A DNA stretch of 64,000 nucleotides from Metaphire vulgaris (Eukaryota; Annelida; Clitellata; Crassiclitellata; Megascolecidae), in assembly GCA_018105865.1 (NCBI GenBank), contig CM030833.1, positions 10,150,881 through 10,214,880 of the forward strand. Direction: 5' to 3'. The notes beneath the pieces were generated by a model. The model saw only the letters and a program-made list of their open reading frames with translations, was not told the origin of the DNA and searched no databases. How positions within the stretch are numbered: the first letter of the stretch is position 1; the number at the start of each line of letters is the position of its first letter. Below, piece after piece: positions 41,137 to 54,500 of this stretch. Made by a program: the position numbers and the translations under genes.

Positions 41137-41523
41137 GGGCTCGTCCACAAATGACGTAACGCGCCTAGGGGGGGGTCCGGACATTTGTTACGAAGTGTGA
41201 CGAGGGGGGTTACGTAAATTTGACGTAACGCAACACAAAATTTTTAAGTGACGACCTTTTCTTTTTTTGCTTGTCATGGTATTTGGAGAGGGAAAAATGC
41301 AAGGATGGCCTTTTTTGCTTGTCAGTATATATATGTTTGGAGAGGGAAAAAATAGAAGGATGAATGACCTTTTTCTTGCTTGTTAAGACTTCGAAAAACG
41401 AAAAGGGGTCCCATTTCGTTGTTACCGTCATACCATTAGGGGTCTGACTTTTTGTTACGTCGCGTTACGTAGGGGAGGGGAGTCAACAAGTATCAAAATC
41501 GCGTTGTCATTTATGGACGACCC
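41137..41523. mobile_element. MITE with GGGTCGTCCAYAAATGAC ends
   Basis: The left end is GGGCTCGTCCACAAATGACG and the right end reads GTCATTTATGGACGACCC, an inverted copy. No clear target duplication was found, so the superfamily is open. Three forward copies of the shared motif lie at 41251-41277, 41302-41325 and about 41365-41385. Confidence 0.7.
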
Positions 41524-41637
41524 ATATGTACGGTGTGCACAAAGGGGAGGGGGATTTGAAAATGCCTTTTTGCATACATACTATATGGATGACCCGTTTC
41601 TCTCCTTCATCACCAGTCCATTTCCTTCGCTTTAGAC

Positions 41638-42026
41638 CAGCGGTAATTCTCAACCTTTGAAGTGTCGCGACCCTTTTAATTCAATTCCTCATGGACTCAT
41701 GACCCCAGCGGTAAAATTATTTTTCGGTCATAATGCATTAAACTGTTAAAATAATAAAGATACAAACACAATTAAAATGTTTTAAATCATTCTGATTCAA
41801 TTGTCTGCAAAATAAATTATTCTCAAATGATAATTATAGTAAAAAGTCTTTAAAAACTATTAATTTTAGGGGAAATTTTGTATTTTGAACAAGTTTTACC
41901 GATGCACCACCTGAAACCGAGGTAACCCGCCTCTGCCCACCCATATGTCCGATGGTCTCAGGCGACCCCTGGCAAATTGTCATTCGACCCCCGTCGGAGT
42001 CGCGACCCACAGGTTGAGACCCGCTG
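41638..42026. mobile_element. hAT-type MITE, CAGCGGTTCTCAACC-like ends
   Basis: The 389-bp element starts CAGCGGTAATTCTCAACC and ends CAGGTTGAGACCCGCTG. It is flanked by a perfect 8-bp duplication CTTTAGAC (41630-41637, 42027-42034). Inside the ends are GTGTCGCGACCC and GAGTCGCGACCC. Confidence 0.9.
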
Positions 42027-42177
42027 CTTTAGACTTTCTGACAAATGCTGCTCTTTCTCAAGATCATTGTCGGAAAATGAATACTCATATGTTCATAATC
42101 GCCCGCCTTAGATGCCGAAGTTTCTTCTTTCTTGTTAGCCAAAGTCTTAATGACATATCCAAGTCAAATTGATAAAG

Positions 42178-42425
42178 CTAAGCAACCCAGTAACTGTTGG
42201 ACACAGAATTTGTCTGTCTGATGAGCTGGGCCTTTTGTCTCGCTCTTCGCCAATCAGGAATTTCAGGAAACCATAATTTTGTCGTTGTGGTCGGGCTCTT
42301 GCTATCAGTGTCGTCAATAGAGCTGCTCTTTTTGCAAGTGTCTGAGACGTCGGACAGGAGTGAGGAGTCAACGATGCTGTCGATCCAGAATACGATGAGG
42401 TTTAAGTGTTCCCAGGTGCGTTCGC
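42178..42425 (-). CDS. Low-confidence candidate terminal exon
   Basis: The minus-strand frame reads WEHLNLIVFWIDSIVDSSLL, then SDVSDTCKKSSSIDDTDSKS and a Thr run, and stops at 42178. The Ser/Asp/Thr-rich composition suits a cytoplasmic tail, but no family is recognised. Its upstream side is cut by the target duplication of a MITE at 42426. It may be chance. Confidence 0.2.
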
Positions 42426-42577
42426 CAGGGTTATTGCCAGGATTAGCAATTTGGGGGTCGGTAAATTCTGAGGGTGCCCTGCCAAAAAAGTCTGACAAGC
42501 AAAAAGGTCATCCCATAGCTGAAATGGTGTGTGTTGGGGTGTCGGTCTCAAATTGAGGGGGTGTAAAAATATCCCTG
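42426..42577. mobile_element. Short hAT-type MITE, CAGGGTTATTGCC ends
   Basis: It starts CAGGGTTATTGCC and ends AAAAATATCCCTG. Flanks are GCGTTCGC and GAGCTCGC (6 of 8 equal). The shared motif is at 42492-42511 in reverse orientation. Confidence 0.55.
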
Positions 42578-42907
42578 GAGCTCGCACATCAGGCGCTGCT
42601 CACGGCCAGCAACCTTGAACCTTTGTACTGCACATCAGCTGTCCAGAATACGAAAAAGTTTCAATGCGGCGCCTCGAGAGTTTAGAAAGTTTTGATATTT
42701 TTTAGGTTATTAAAATAATTTTTATAAACAGTCGTCACATCTTGAAATTTTCGTCTGTCGTTTCTTATCAGTCAGCATCCGTTAATCGGCTGATTTTATT
42801 TAAATGAACTTTCTCATTTAGAGTCCTTAGCATTCACTTATATATTACTGTTAGAAGCACAAATTAAAATTCCTTAGCTATTTTGTACATATTTCTTGCG
42901 CAGACTT

Positions 42908-43208
42908 CAGTGGCGGTTTCAGGAATTCTTGGTGGGGGGTGGGGGTGACAAAAATGTATAGGAAGTTGGTGTTGGGGATGCAAAGTGAAGAAGAAAAACT
43001 GAGAAAAGAGAGAAAAAGTCATTGTTTGACCACGAAATGTTAATAAACCTTGCGAAAAAGGTCAACAAGCTAAAAAAGGTAATTTGCAGTATTTTTCACT
43101 ACATTTCTTAAAAACTCACCGGAAAATAAGTTGACAAGCAAAAATGTCATCCGGAACCCCGGTGGGGGGAATGCATCCCCAGTCGTCAACATGGTGGAAC
43201 CGCCACTG
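42908..43208. mobile_element. hAT-type MITE, CAGTGGCGGTTTCAGG ends
   Basis: The 301-bp element starts CAGTGGCGGTTTCAGGAATT and ends ATGGTGGAACCGCCACTG. Flanks are GCAGACTT and ACAGACTT (7 of 8). The shared motif is at 43131-43150, with a degenerate copy near 43055. Confidence 0.85.
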
Positions 43209-43300
43209 ACAGACTTCATAATTATTTTGCATTTACATGACTTAAATAATTTAGAATGCTAAAAAACAGTGAGCGAATTTAGAATGCTTAAAGACTTTTA

Positions 43301-43475
43301 CAGTAGAACCTCGTTATATCAAACTCGCTTATATCGAAATCACGTTTATATCGAAGTTTGAGCGCAGGTCCCACCAAAACAGTGTTAATGATACAGGAAT
43401 CGGATATATCGAACCTCAGCTATATCGAAGTATTTATCACGGTCCCTTGAACTTCGATATAACGAGGTTCTACTG
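43301..43475. mobile_element. pogo/Tigger-like MITE
   Basis: Both ends begin CAGTAGAACCTCGTTATATC in inverted orientation and are flanked by TA on both sides (43299-43300, 43476-43477). Internal ATATCGAA words repeat. The TA target and CAGTAGAACCTC-type ends fit pogo-class Tc1/mariner elements. Confidence 0.8.
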
Positions 43476-43477
43476 TA

Positions 43478-44444
43478 CCTATTCAAACTCTGACCACTTC
43501 AACAACTGCATCATATGTTTAATTTATAAGCAAATCACAGAGACCAATGTTCAACTAGCACAAATACAGTGAAAGTCATTCATATACAAGACAGGAGATA
43601 AAGGGAAGAAGAAAACATGATTCTACCAAAAACAACACAATATTTACCTTCCAATCATGAAATGTAATATAACTGAATAAGAATAATTAGAAATTTAGAA
43701 ATGCAAACCCTAATCCTTAAAACATTGCAACTAGTCTGAAGAAAATGAAAATTTAATAAATTCCACGATCACTATATATAAAACAAAAACTGATAAAAAA
43801 ATAAGTGCAAAAGAGGAACATATACGATTTTCCTCTCCAAAAGCCATAAAAAGGAAGGAAACTTCTGTTTTCAACTTAACATGCACAAATCCTTCAACAG
43901 CTCCTTTAACTGTGTCAAGGTTTTAGTCTAGCACAGGATTAATGATAAATCTATGAGCAGGAAAAACTTAGCAGTTGAACATAAGCAATTTTGAACATAA
44001 GCAATTTCAGATAGAGCTGTGCATTTAATGCGAATTATGCGACCAAATAAGCAATCGCATATTTAACAAATGTTTTAATGCACCACATTTTCAGCCATTT
44101 TCTCCACATGTGCAATTTCTGCACAAATATATGGCAATTTTATCCACATGTTAGCTATTTTTGTCACATATACGTCACTTTTTTGTTATTTTCCTAATAT
44201 AGGCATAGATCTAGAGGGTATCAATGCCTGTTTGTATGACCAGTTTTTGGTCGTCATTCCATTCCAGCAAAAAACACCACATCATAAGAAAATATGCGGC
44301 ACATAAATGGGAAATTTCCGCATTTCCTCCTGCATATTTAGGACCTCTGAGCCCCGCATATTTCCTGAAAACTCACCGCATTAAATTCACAGCCCTATTC
44401 AGAGGAAACAAAATTCAACAAAATTCAAAAACTCTACAAATTAC
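43478..44444. other. Region 3' of the mitochondrial carrier gene
   Basis: Presumed 3' untranslated and flanking sequence of the carrier gene. I could not fix a polyadenylation site and saw no other feature. Confidence 0.4.
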
Positions 44445-44584
44445 TTAAACTGACAACATATCAGAAATTCCTTTTGAATTTTGAATCAGATCATTGCGAT
44501 TGCGAAAAAATGACTTCCCAGATTCATAAATGGTTATCATTATTGCACAAGCTGGTGCGACTTTGATGACCCTTGGGGCAATAC
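44445..44584 (-). CDS. SLC25A40: Carrier gene exon 8 (C terminus)
   Basis: The acceptor is TTTCATTTCAG. The frame reads [20 protein letters not shown], then SGKSFF, the sixth helix region of SLC25A39/40, and ends at TAA 44447-44445. Confidence 0.9.
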
Positions 44585-47500
44585 CTGAAATGAAATACAG
44601 ACCATTTGCTGTCATCAGCTTTAACACTTCTGTTTCAGACAAAAACTTTGAAGCCTTGAAATGATATTGCAACACTAGAAATTCCATTCCCAATCTGACA
44701 AATCACAATAGCAGACTTGACACAACACATAATGACATCCAAATCATCATGCTATTTTTGAGTCTGCATTAGCTTGGTCTAATTACGGGAAAATCACCTT
44801 TCATTATACTTAATTATCATTAATGCTAGAATGCTTTTACAAATTTTATATTACATAACTTTTAGAAGTTACGAAATTTCATCAAAATTACAAAATTTTA
44901 GTCAATCATTGAAGAGCCATCATGAACAAAAGTAATAAAATAAAACTCTTTAGCAAAGCGATTCATAATTTCAGCTTTAACAAATAATTCGATCAACTCA
45001 TTTCTAGCTCATTTTTTTACAAATGCGCCTCCAAAGCCCAAACAGCATCAGCAAAAGTTTAAAGACAACAAAAAATTCCAAGAAGAAAATTACAAATTCA
45101 TTATGAATGCATACCAGCAAACAGTGCACTGATTCCTCTTCTTCTGTACAGTTCAGCAATTATGATCCACGTAGAAGTCAGTTTCTTATGTTGATGAACT
45201 GCTGCTTCACCCAGCTCTATCTGACGATGAGTTTTAACCACATCAAACGGCAGCGTAAGAACAGCTGCAATCTAGAATAATGATAATTAAAACGTTCGTC
45301 ACATCACATGGTGAACACAAATATGTATTTTATGGCAAATATTGAAATGTAAATAAAAATAAACTGCTCCTAAAAGACATAAACACCTTGTGGCTGCTTG
45401 TGCACAATCATAGCTGCACTGAAATACTACAGTACTTTGAGAAATTCACCCTGCTTTTGCCATGTAATAATCTCATAGCCAAGTTTTCTTTACAAAGCAC
45501 TTGGCCACCAAAAACTAAATATTTTACCAGGGTTGGACTGGCCTGGTAAACCAGCCCAGGAAATTTTGGCAACGGCAGCCCACTTTTACAAGGGCTTGGA
45601 AGAAATTTTATAATTAGCCTACGTTACTGTTTGATTTTGGGTGGGAAGTTAGCAGAGTGGTAACAATGTTGGACAATGGAGCAGAAGGTCGCAGGTTCAA
45701 CTCCTTCAGACCTCTTTAAGTTTGGTTACAGTCAAGCGTTGCATCAAACGTCTGCAAGTGCTTGTTCCCGGCTGCAACGTTGTCAAATTTAAAATTTGGG
45801 TCTCTAGTTTTTGGGCCATATTTTAGCAAACTCTAAAGATATCAGCATGAAATTTGGCAATTACATCAGAAACATTCCCAGGTATATGGCCTATAAATTT
45901 TATTGAAATCGCTACACACGCGGCCGAGATATTAAATGTCAAACAGAGGTTCGGTTTTTACTTTTACACCCTGTAGTGTGTAGTATGAAATGGCTGGGAG
46001 GTGTCCAATTTTGAACTCTGTGGATCCAAATCGTAAAGGTCAAATTGATTATTCTGATTGATTTGGATTTGAATCAATGAAGTTGGAGAAAAGCGAAAAT
46101 GTGGTTTCTGTCAGAGAATTTCTTCAATTCTCTGAGATTTTTGCATATCTACACACCTACCAGTTGGCGTCTAGAAGCTACAAAATATTATTTTTTTATT
46201 TCTTAGCATTTCGGCGGCCCACTGGGAATCTCCTGGTATCCCGGCAGCCCAGTCCAAGCCTGTAATGTAATATAGCATCTATATAGCGCCTCTTATATTT
46301 ATACTCAGAAACGCTGCTGTTGTTGGAGTCGTCACGTAATAAAGTAGTGAGACTTTAGCTTTCGCATTGAACAGAGCGAGAAAGTAAGAAGTGAGGCCCG
46401 AATGGATGGGTTCAAGGCATTCCAGAGGGAGGGTCCAGTCACTGCAAATGCTCAATGCTGAGTAAGAGCAGTCGTGATTTGGGAACATACACATTCTTCC
46501 GATCAGTGGAGCGGAGCAGGCGTGTGCAGTGGAAGAGGGTAGTTTGAAAAGCTCAGTAATGTAAGACGGGCCTGTATTTTAATACATCCATATAATGCAT
46601 GTGAATAAACTTTAATAAAAGCATGAAATTAACAAAATACAGGCAACAGCATGTATAGTATCAGCCATTACAAAAAAAACTTAAAATTGCATACTTAACT
46701 CCCAGCATAAAAATCACCTGATTAAAAATTATAAAGCAGTGTAAATAAAATGTGATAAGTTCAGTGGCACTTACTGTCCCAGAAACTGCACCTCCAAGAA
46801 ATGTCACCATCTTCCTAGGATTACCTGTTCCATAATGATGCATATAATAACCCTTTGTGGATTCATAACCTAGCCAATAGATTGCTGAAAGCACAGAATT
46901 TACATATAACATATGAAGTGCCAAGCATCCATGATCACAATCTAACATTTAGAGCTTTGAATAAAAATGGAATAAGCAACTTTCAAACATCCTATCAACA
47001 GTCTTTCTAATCTCATGACATCTGATGGTTAATTACATCCTTCACACAAATTTAAATGATTTGGGATAAGACAGGCTGCAAAACTACTAACATTCTGGTG
47101 AACACAGCAAAGTTTTCAACAGGATTATAAAGGGCCCATCCATATATTACATAAACACGGAGGGGTAGGGTCACATATTTAGGAGATTTTTGCGTATGGA
47201 TGTGTACAGTGGAGGGGGACTCGAGTGAATGTGCCTGTACGCACAACACAAATTTATTTATATCCTACATAACAATTAAAAAACCGCTCACGAGAAATGT
47301 TCACACGGTTATTAAATTTGGAGGGGAGGAGGGATTGGCAAACATCTAGATGGTCAATTAGGTGAACTTTCAGGTAGAATGTTATTGTATTTCTTTAATA
47401 AATATCAATGTTAGAAAACATAATATTAAAAAACTAATTTAATAGTAAAACAAATACTGTACCTCATGACTATGGCTATATTAACTTTTCAACCACAGGG

Positions 47501-48494
47501 AGAGAAGCTAATTTGTACATATGCATAGGGGGTCAAAAAAAATGTAGGGTGCAACAGAGGGAGAGGTTGCAAATATGCCTTTTTTGCCTACGTAATATAT
47601 GGATGGGCCCAAAGCCACTTTTAAAATAAATAAGCTAACTATTTGAACTCTTTTACTCCAAAGTTCATAACACTCTCAAATGCCAAAGTACCAATAACCA
47701 AGGAATTCTTGGAAATAGGAACATCAGCAACTGAAACAATTTTATCCAAATAAACAGACAAGTCTTCATTGCTGATCAATTTTCATCTTACTTGATTAAG
47801 TCCCTATTTTTACCTGAGAAAGGTACATCTCGAAGCAGAGAGGGACCAAGTCCTCTCATCAGGAACAGAAGCCCATTATTATGTATGCTGACTCTCATGG
47901 CAGTACACAGTTCTCGATAGGATAGTCGAGTTGACTGCATCTTTGTCCGAACTAATTCCAGAGGACTGATCAGGGTTGCAGCACAAACTATGCATGCAAA
48001 TAAAACATAACTTAAACAAAATGTAATATAATTAATTTATCAGTCAAAGACACAACAATCACTTGTACTAAAAGAGTACAACAATTTGAATCTTCAATCT
48101 TTCCTCTATAGTTTATCAAATTATGCTGCAACTGTCAGCTTTTTCTAAATATGTTGGCAACCAGATAATAAGATCAATGCAAAATCTCAACATGACACAT
48201 CATCTTTGTTGTCGTGATCATCATTGCCATCATCATAACTGATCTGTCAGAAAGCCAATGGTAAAGAAACTGATGAAATGCAAGATAATCTCACATAAAA
48301 CATTTGCAAAACTATCAAAACCTATGAATTAAATGCTTTCAATCATCAATTATCCTTTATATTCTGTCAACTGCAATTTCACTGTAGATTCCATTAGTAG
48401 AACTGACAAAGGGTCATTCTGGATCAACTGAACTGACTGTTTAGGTTGTCCAGGTCATCATCGAATATACATCGTGTTTGTGTGTGTGTATGTG

Positions 48495-48590
<96 letters not shown>

Positions 48591-51500
48591 CACACACATG
48601 TTATCATAGTGGCAATGCTGCAAGTGAAAAGTACAGTCTCTACAAATTGCAGCTTGCCTTAACCCCTTTACCGGGCACGAAGTATGGGACACGCCTGCCG
48701 TCATCTTTCCTTATTTGGGCGCGGCTTATGGGATACATTCAATCACTTTTGTAGTGGTTCATCAATCGGGCATGACGTGTCAGATACGTCTTAACCCCTT
48801 AACCAGGGATTAAATTTTTGACACCGTGACTATACCGGGGAATTATTTTATGAAAAAACGTTCTTCAAAAGTGAAAACTGTAATTTTTTTGAATTTGCTA
48901 CATTTCAGGCTACATAAGGCTACATGGTTTCCGGTGGCGCCGTTTCCGGCGGCCAAGCATGCTCCTGTGCATGCCTCGGAAAAGCGTCGTTCTGGGCGGT
49001 TCGACGATATGTTGCGCTCGTTTTAGCGCAAAATGTGCGAGTAGTGACCTTCCCGTCATTTTCGGGAGGTCCTCTGCGCTTTTCTCGGGTGGATTAGGAC
49101 GGTTTTAGTCGCTGATTCGTCGCCTGTCTGGTCCGCCATCTTGTTTTGCGATTTTTCTATCAACGCGGCCTGGCAGAACTGCAGACTAGATACCCGTGCG
49201 GGAATGCTGCGACATCCGTTCTAATTGTAACCTGGAATTCCATCCAAAGTCGGATTCACCTAGATCGACGACGGTTTACTCACTGGGGTCCGCATCTCAG
49301 AAATTCTCCGTGTGGCTCGCCTCGCGGACAGTTCTCACAACATCCGTGGAATTCACAACATCTCATCCCGTGTTTTTGTTCCTTTGACGTGCCTGGTGCG
49401 GACGGTTCTACAGCGGAAGGATCCTTTCTACGGGATTGCTGTCGTGGGCGTTTGGGCGGCGATTTCCGTCGTTTCCATCAGGGCTGACTTTACGCTGTCT
49501 CTGTTATCCGACGTTCCCCATCGGCATGCCAAAGTATGTCAAAGCGCCTTTGACTTCGACCTTCGTCGTGCGTACAGCGCTATAGAAGTCGTCAAGAAGA
49601 TAAAGATAAGAGCTAAGAAGATGAGGTATACACAATTGTTTAGCCTTTCTATTCCTCTTTCTAACCATTCATGCCAAACAAAGAAATGTGGGGGTAGGGT
49701 CCACTCTACGGCTTAAATAGAACCCCTTCCCAAAAAATTTGTTGAAGCACTGTAGCGAAAATTTTTCATGGGTGAAATCAGGTGAGCAGAAAAGTTGTAG
49801 GGGTATGTCAGTGGATCAAAATAAATCAATAAGTTTAAGAATCGGTCAACATTTAGTAAAGATCTATCAATTCTAACCTGAACATCCCATTGTCGCAATA
49901 GAAGTTAGCAATGAATTTTGTGAAAGTTTTGCTATTTTTTTGAATTTGCGATATCTCAGGCTATATAAGAGCTAAAAAGATGAGGTACATGCCATTGGTT
50001 AGCCTTTTTACTCCTCTTTCTAACCATCTGTGTCAAACAAAGAAATTCGGGGGTAGGGTCCACTCTAGGGACTAAAACAGAACTCCCCCAAAAACCGTAG
50101 CAAAAATTTTTCAGTGGTAACCCCAATCGGATAAGTGGCAAAGTTGTAGGGGGTTGTCAGTGGAACAAAATAAATCACTAAGTTTGAAAATCAGTCAACA
50201 TTTGATAAGACGTATGTGATGCGACGTGCCTGATCTGCAAATCGCTACAAAAGCAACTGGACATATCCCATCCATCTCGCCCGAATACGGAAAGTTGGCG
50301 GCTTACTTATCCCATACATCAGGTCTAGTTGAGAGGTTAAGCTATAAATCACTTTAGTATCTATCCATTTGCCAGAAAATGCCTATTTTTTGCTAGTTTG
50401 GCTCTATGAGTCTATGTGATAGGGAATATGCATTCTTTTGGACCAAGGGGTCAGACTTTGGGCTGCGTTGTGTAGAAAATGGCTTCGAGAAAATGACTTG
50501 TTTGGGTTATAATTGATATATTGTGACCCGCTGGGAGAAAAGGTACCATAAGTAGGGTCCACTTATGGTACCTTTTCTCCCAGCGGGTCACATCTTTACC
50601 AAATGTTGTCCGATTTTCAAACTTTTTGATTTATTTTGTTCCACTGACATTCCCCTACAACTTTGCCACTGACCCAAGTGGGGTTACCACTGAAAAATTT
50701 AGATATGGAGCTTCGAAAAAGTTTTTGAGAGGGTTCTATTTTAGGTCTTAGAGTGGACACTACCCTCAATTTTTTTGTTTCGCGTGGATGATTAGAAAAA
50801 GGAATAGAAAAGCTAAACAATGGTGTATACCTTATCTTCTTAGCTCTCACATAGCAAGAGATATTGCAAATTTACAAACCACAAAACTTTCTCAAAATTC
50901 TTCGCTAAGACTTACTGGGTATGTTCCGATAACAGGGTGTTCAGGTTATAATTGATATATCTTTACCAAATGTTGACCGATTTTCAAACTTTTTGATTTA
51001 TTTTGTTCCACTGACATTCTCCTACAACTTTGCTGCTGACCCAAGTGGGGTTACAACTAAAAATTTTTAGCTCTGGAGCCTCAAAAACTTTTTTGGGAGG
51101 GTTCTATTTTAGGCTGTAGAGTGGAACAACGTCCAATTTCTTTTGTTCTGCACGGATTGTTATAAAGAGGAATAAAAAAGCTAAACAATGGTGTATACCT
51201 TATCTTCTTAGTTTCGGCCTGAGATAAAGCAAATTAAAAAATTTACGGTATTCTGTTTTGAAGAACATATTTCCCAACAATAAATCCCCGGCATGGTGAC
51301 GGCATCTAAAAAATTTTATCCCTAGTAAAGGGGTTAAGTGAATATTTCTCAGTTTCCTAATATATTAAAACCCTTTTAAGACATAAGCCCAAAATTTTGC
51401 AGCATATCAATATATCTTTGCATTCCAGATTATCCAAGTGGTTTAAATTTTTTCTGCATGCTATTGGATCAATACTTATGAAAAATAATATAATCGTTTG

Positions 51501-54500
51501 TAATAATCCACATTTCTGCAACTCTGTTCTCAATGCCTGTAGATGTATTTATAACCTATGTGAGCCTGACCTCCAATGCTGTTTTCCTAACAAAATGTAT
51601 CATAATTGTTGTCAATAATTGCAGTCCTTGGTTTCTTAAAGGCACTGTCAAGTAATATTGTCAAATAAATGTTTTCAGCAGCATAAAGTACTTTAAGTTT
51701 CAAAAGTTTGCATGTCTTCCTCATGCAGGTTTCTTTGCAGATTGACAAAAATATGATCAGATTTTGCAATGGTTAGCTGGAAAGCATGTTTCAGTTGACA
51801 CAGAATGACCAAAACTCATTAAGATGTCAAATACACTACAGAAAAAGAAAAAAGACACTTTATGCTCTTTCAAGATTGCAGCCATAATTCTCTATTAGTC
51901 ATGTATAATTCAATAATACACTTCTCTGTTAGTGATTTCTAATACAATAATACAATCACCTCGTGCCAAGCAACCTGCCAATACAGGAATGTAGATTGTA
52001 GAGGGGTCAGATTCGATATATCCCAACTTGTACTTCAGGCAATCGTAAGCAGTAAAATAGACAACTGTTGCTGGAACTGCCATCAATCTAACATTAGATA
52101 CACCATAGGTAGTCACAAGCAGTGGAAGAGATGGTCACTGCTACAACTTCTATGATTCTAACCAGTAATTGAAAAGGAGGCTTTTGTTGGCATAAACTGT
52201 TAAAAATGTTACAGAAGCATCACATTAATGAAAGATGTGCCCTATGTTGTTCGCTTACAGAGTAGCTGGTAGTCCACTCCACAAAGACGAAATTCCTTCT
52301 CGTTTAATGATGTTTGCAAAGACAACCTATGAAGATACAAAATTTGAATTATTAAAACCCTGCTTAAAATAATGAAGTATCTATTTCAGTTATTGAAACT
52401 TAAGATAGTTGTTGAAAGTTGTTAATTTAAGCTTTTTAATAAAAGCACGCACACACAATTCATGCCAACTTCCAGTAGCTTTGGACAAAATTAAGTCTAT
52501 TACAGCTACACAAATAGGCACTTGTTTGAATATTTTCATAAAGGCAACAGGGTTCAGAAAGCTTTAAATTTGTATTAAATTTCTTTCTGAGAAGGTCTGA
52601 TTAACCCCGTAACTGGGTATTTAACTGTAACTCAATGTAAAATGGACGGATATATCCGGGGTTCCCAGTTAAGGGGTTAAGGGATCAGATTATCTATTTG
52701 CCATCTTCCTCCAAAAAACACAAGGTTGAAAAGACAGTTTAGCTAGTTAGTCCAAATACAAATACCGTATTTTCGCGCATATAAGACGCGGCTTATACGA
52801 ATTTTTACACAATTAGCCCCCTTGATGCGTCTTATACTCGGGTGCATCTTATTTAAATTTTTTGGAACATGAATAACTGCGCCGACGGGTCGCCCAGAGC
52901 GCCGGCGGCTCGCCTAGAGCGCCGACGGACACCGAGAGCGCCGGCGGCTGGCCGAGAGCGCCGATGAGGCGCCGGGAATGCCGAGTGGTCGCGCCGACTG
53001 GTCGTGCCGACGGGGCGCCGGCGGGACGCCGACGGGTCACTGGGAGCGCCGACGAGGTGCCGGCTAGAGCGCCGACGGGGCGCTGAGAGTGCCAACGGGT
53101 CGCCAGGAGCGCCGACGGGGCGCCTTTTGGTGCGTCTTATATATGGGCGCGTCTTATCCATAATTATTTTAACACAAATCATCAAAACCCGCGTCTTATA
53201 CGCGGGTGCGTCTTATATGCATGAAAATACGGTAATAACAGCATCAATTGTCCTAATGCAAAACAAATATGAATAACCTGCTGATAATCTAATTTAACTT
53301 GAAAAGTGGTACTAAAACTCAGAAAAGATTCCCTCCTCACATGAGGTATTGTGGCACACTTAGGTCTGCATGAGCTTGGTCAGTCATTGTTTGTCTAAAT
53401 TGACAATTGACCTAATGAAATTTTTCAATCAGGATTTTGACAGCCCTGTTAATTGAATAAGGATACATCTGGAATTTGTCCTACAGGAAATTTCCCATAA
53501 TCCCATCAAGATTCATGGTTCTCCCTGCCATATTTAAGGCCTTAAATCAGGGCTTTCCAAACTGTGTGCTGCGGCACACAAGTGCACAGTGGCAACTTTA
53601 GAAGTGTGCCACCGCAAAATGTTGGAAATTTATTTTTTTTTAAAGATCTAGAATCTAATCTAACAGCTAATGTAAATAAGTTTACGACCTTTTTTACTTG
53701 TCAGCTTGGGAAAAGGAAGAGATCACGATCACAGATGAGGTTTTTTGCTTGTCAGCTGCAGTGTGCCATTGACTGTATGTTTCTTGGATGCCATGCCGTG
53801 TGCCATGGCTAGAAAAAGCTTGGGAAGCACTGCCTTAATTAGTTGAATTTCTGGACTTATTTCCTTACACAATATTCCTCCCATCAAAGTATTTATGTTT
53901 TATTATAAAATTAATTTACCTCAACTCAATACATCACTGTTCTTATGCTTATTTCTGCTGTTGGCTGACTACTCTCCATTATTATGTTCATTGTTATCAA
54001 AAATGTGTAGTTATGCCACATAATTTTGATATGACTGGATAAAAGAATAAAGTGAAAATATCATTCACATTTTTTAGACTGCACAAAAAAAGGTCAAGTG
54101 CAGTGCAGGTTTGCTAGGATTCAAATGTCAGAAACTGACATCAATGCATATCTCTTCATACATAAATTCAGAAGATTAACATTTACAATAGAAGAGAATT
54201 ATATAATTTATAAATCAATGTAAAGCAGAACCTACTCTTGCACTTCTGGTAATATGTGGCTTCATTGCTACAACAGGTTGAATTTTGTTTGCCAGTGTAT
54301 ACAAGTGATTACTGCAGTGTGTACAAAGACAAAGACTTTCCAGAAGGTTGCCCGGGTGATGATGCAATTGAAAACTACGCTTGCCAATCAAAGACATTTT
54401 TTCTTGAGCTTGCAGGCGAACTTTGATTACATCTAGAGGAGTAGCTGTTGACAGAAAGTTGACATCATTGTAAGGTTACTCATTATTAGATTCATGAAGA

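Noticed and set aside
52849..53276. Arg/Gly/Ala-rich open frames on both strands
   Set aside because: They fall in the GC-rich array inside a TA-flanked MITE.
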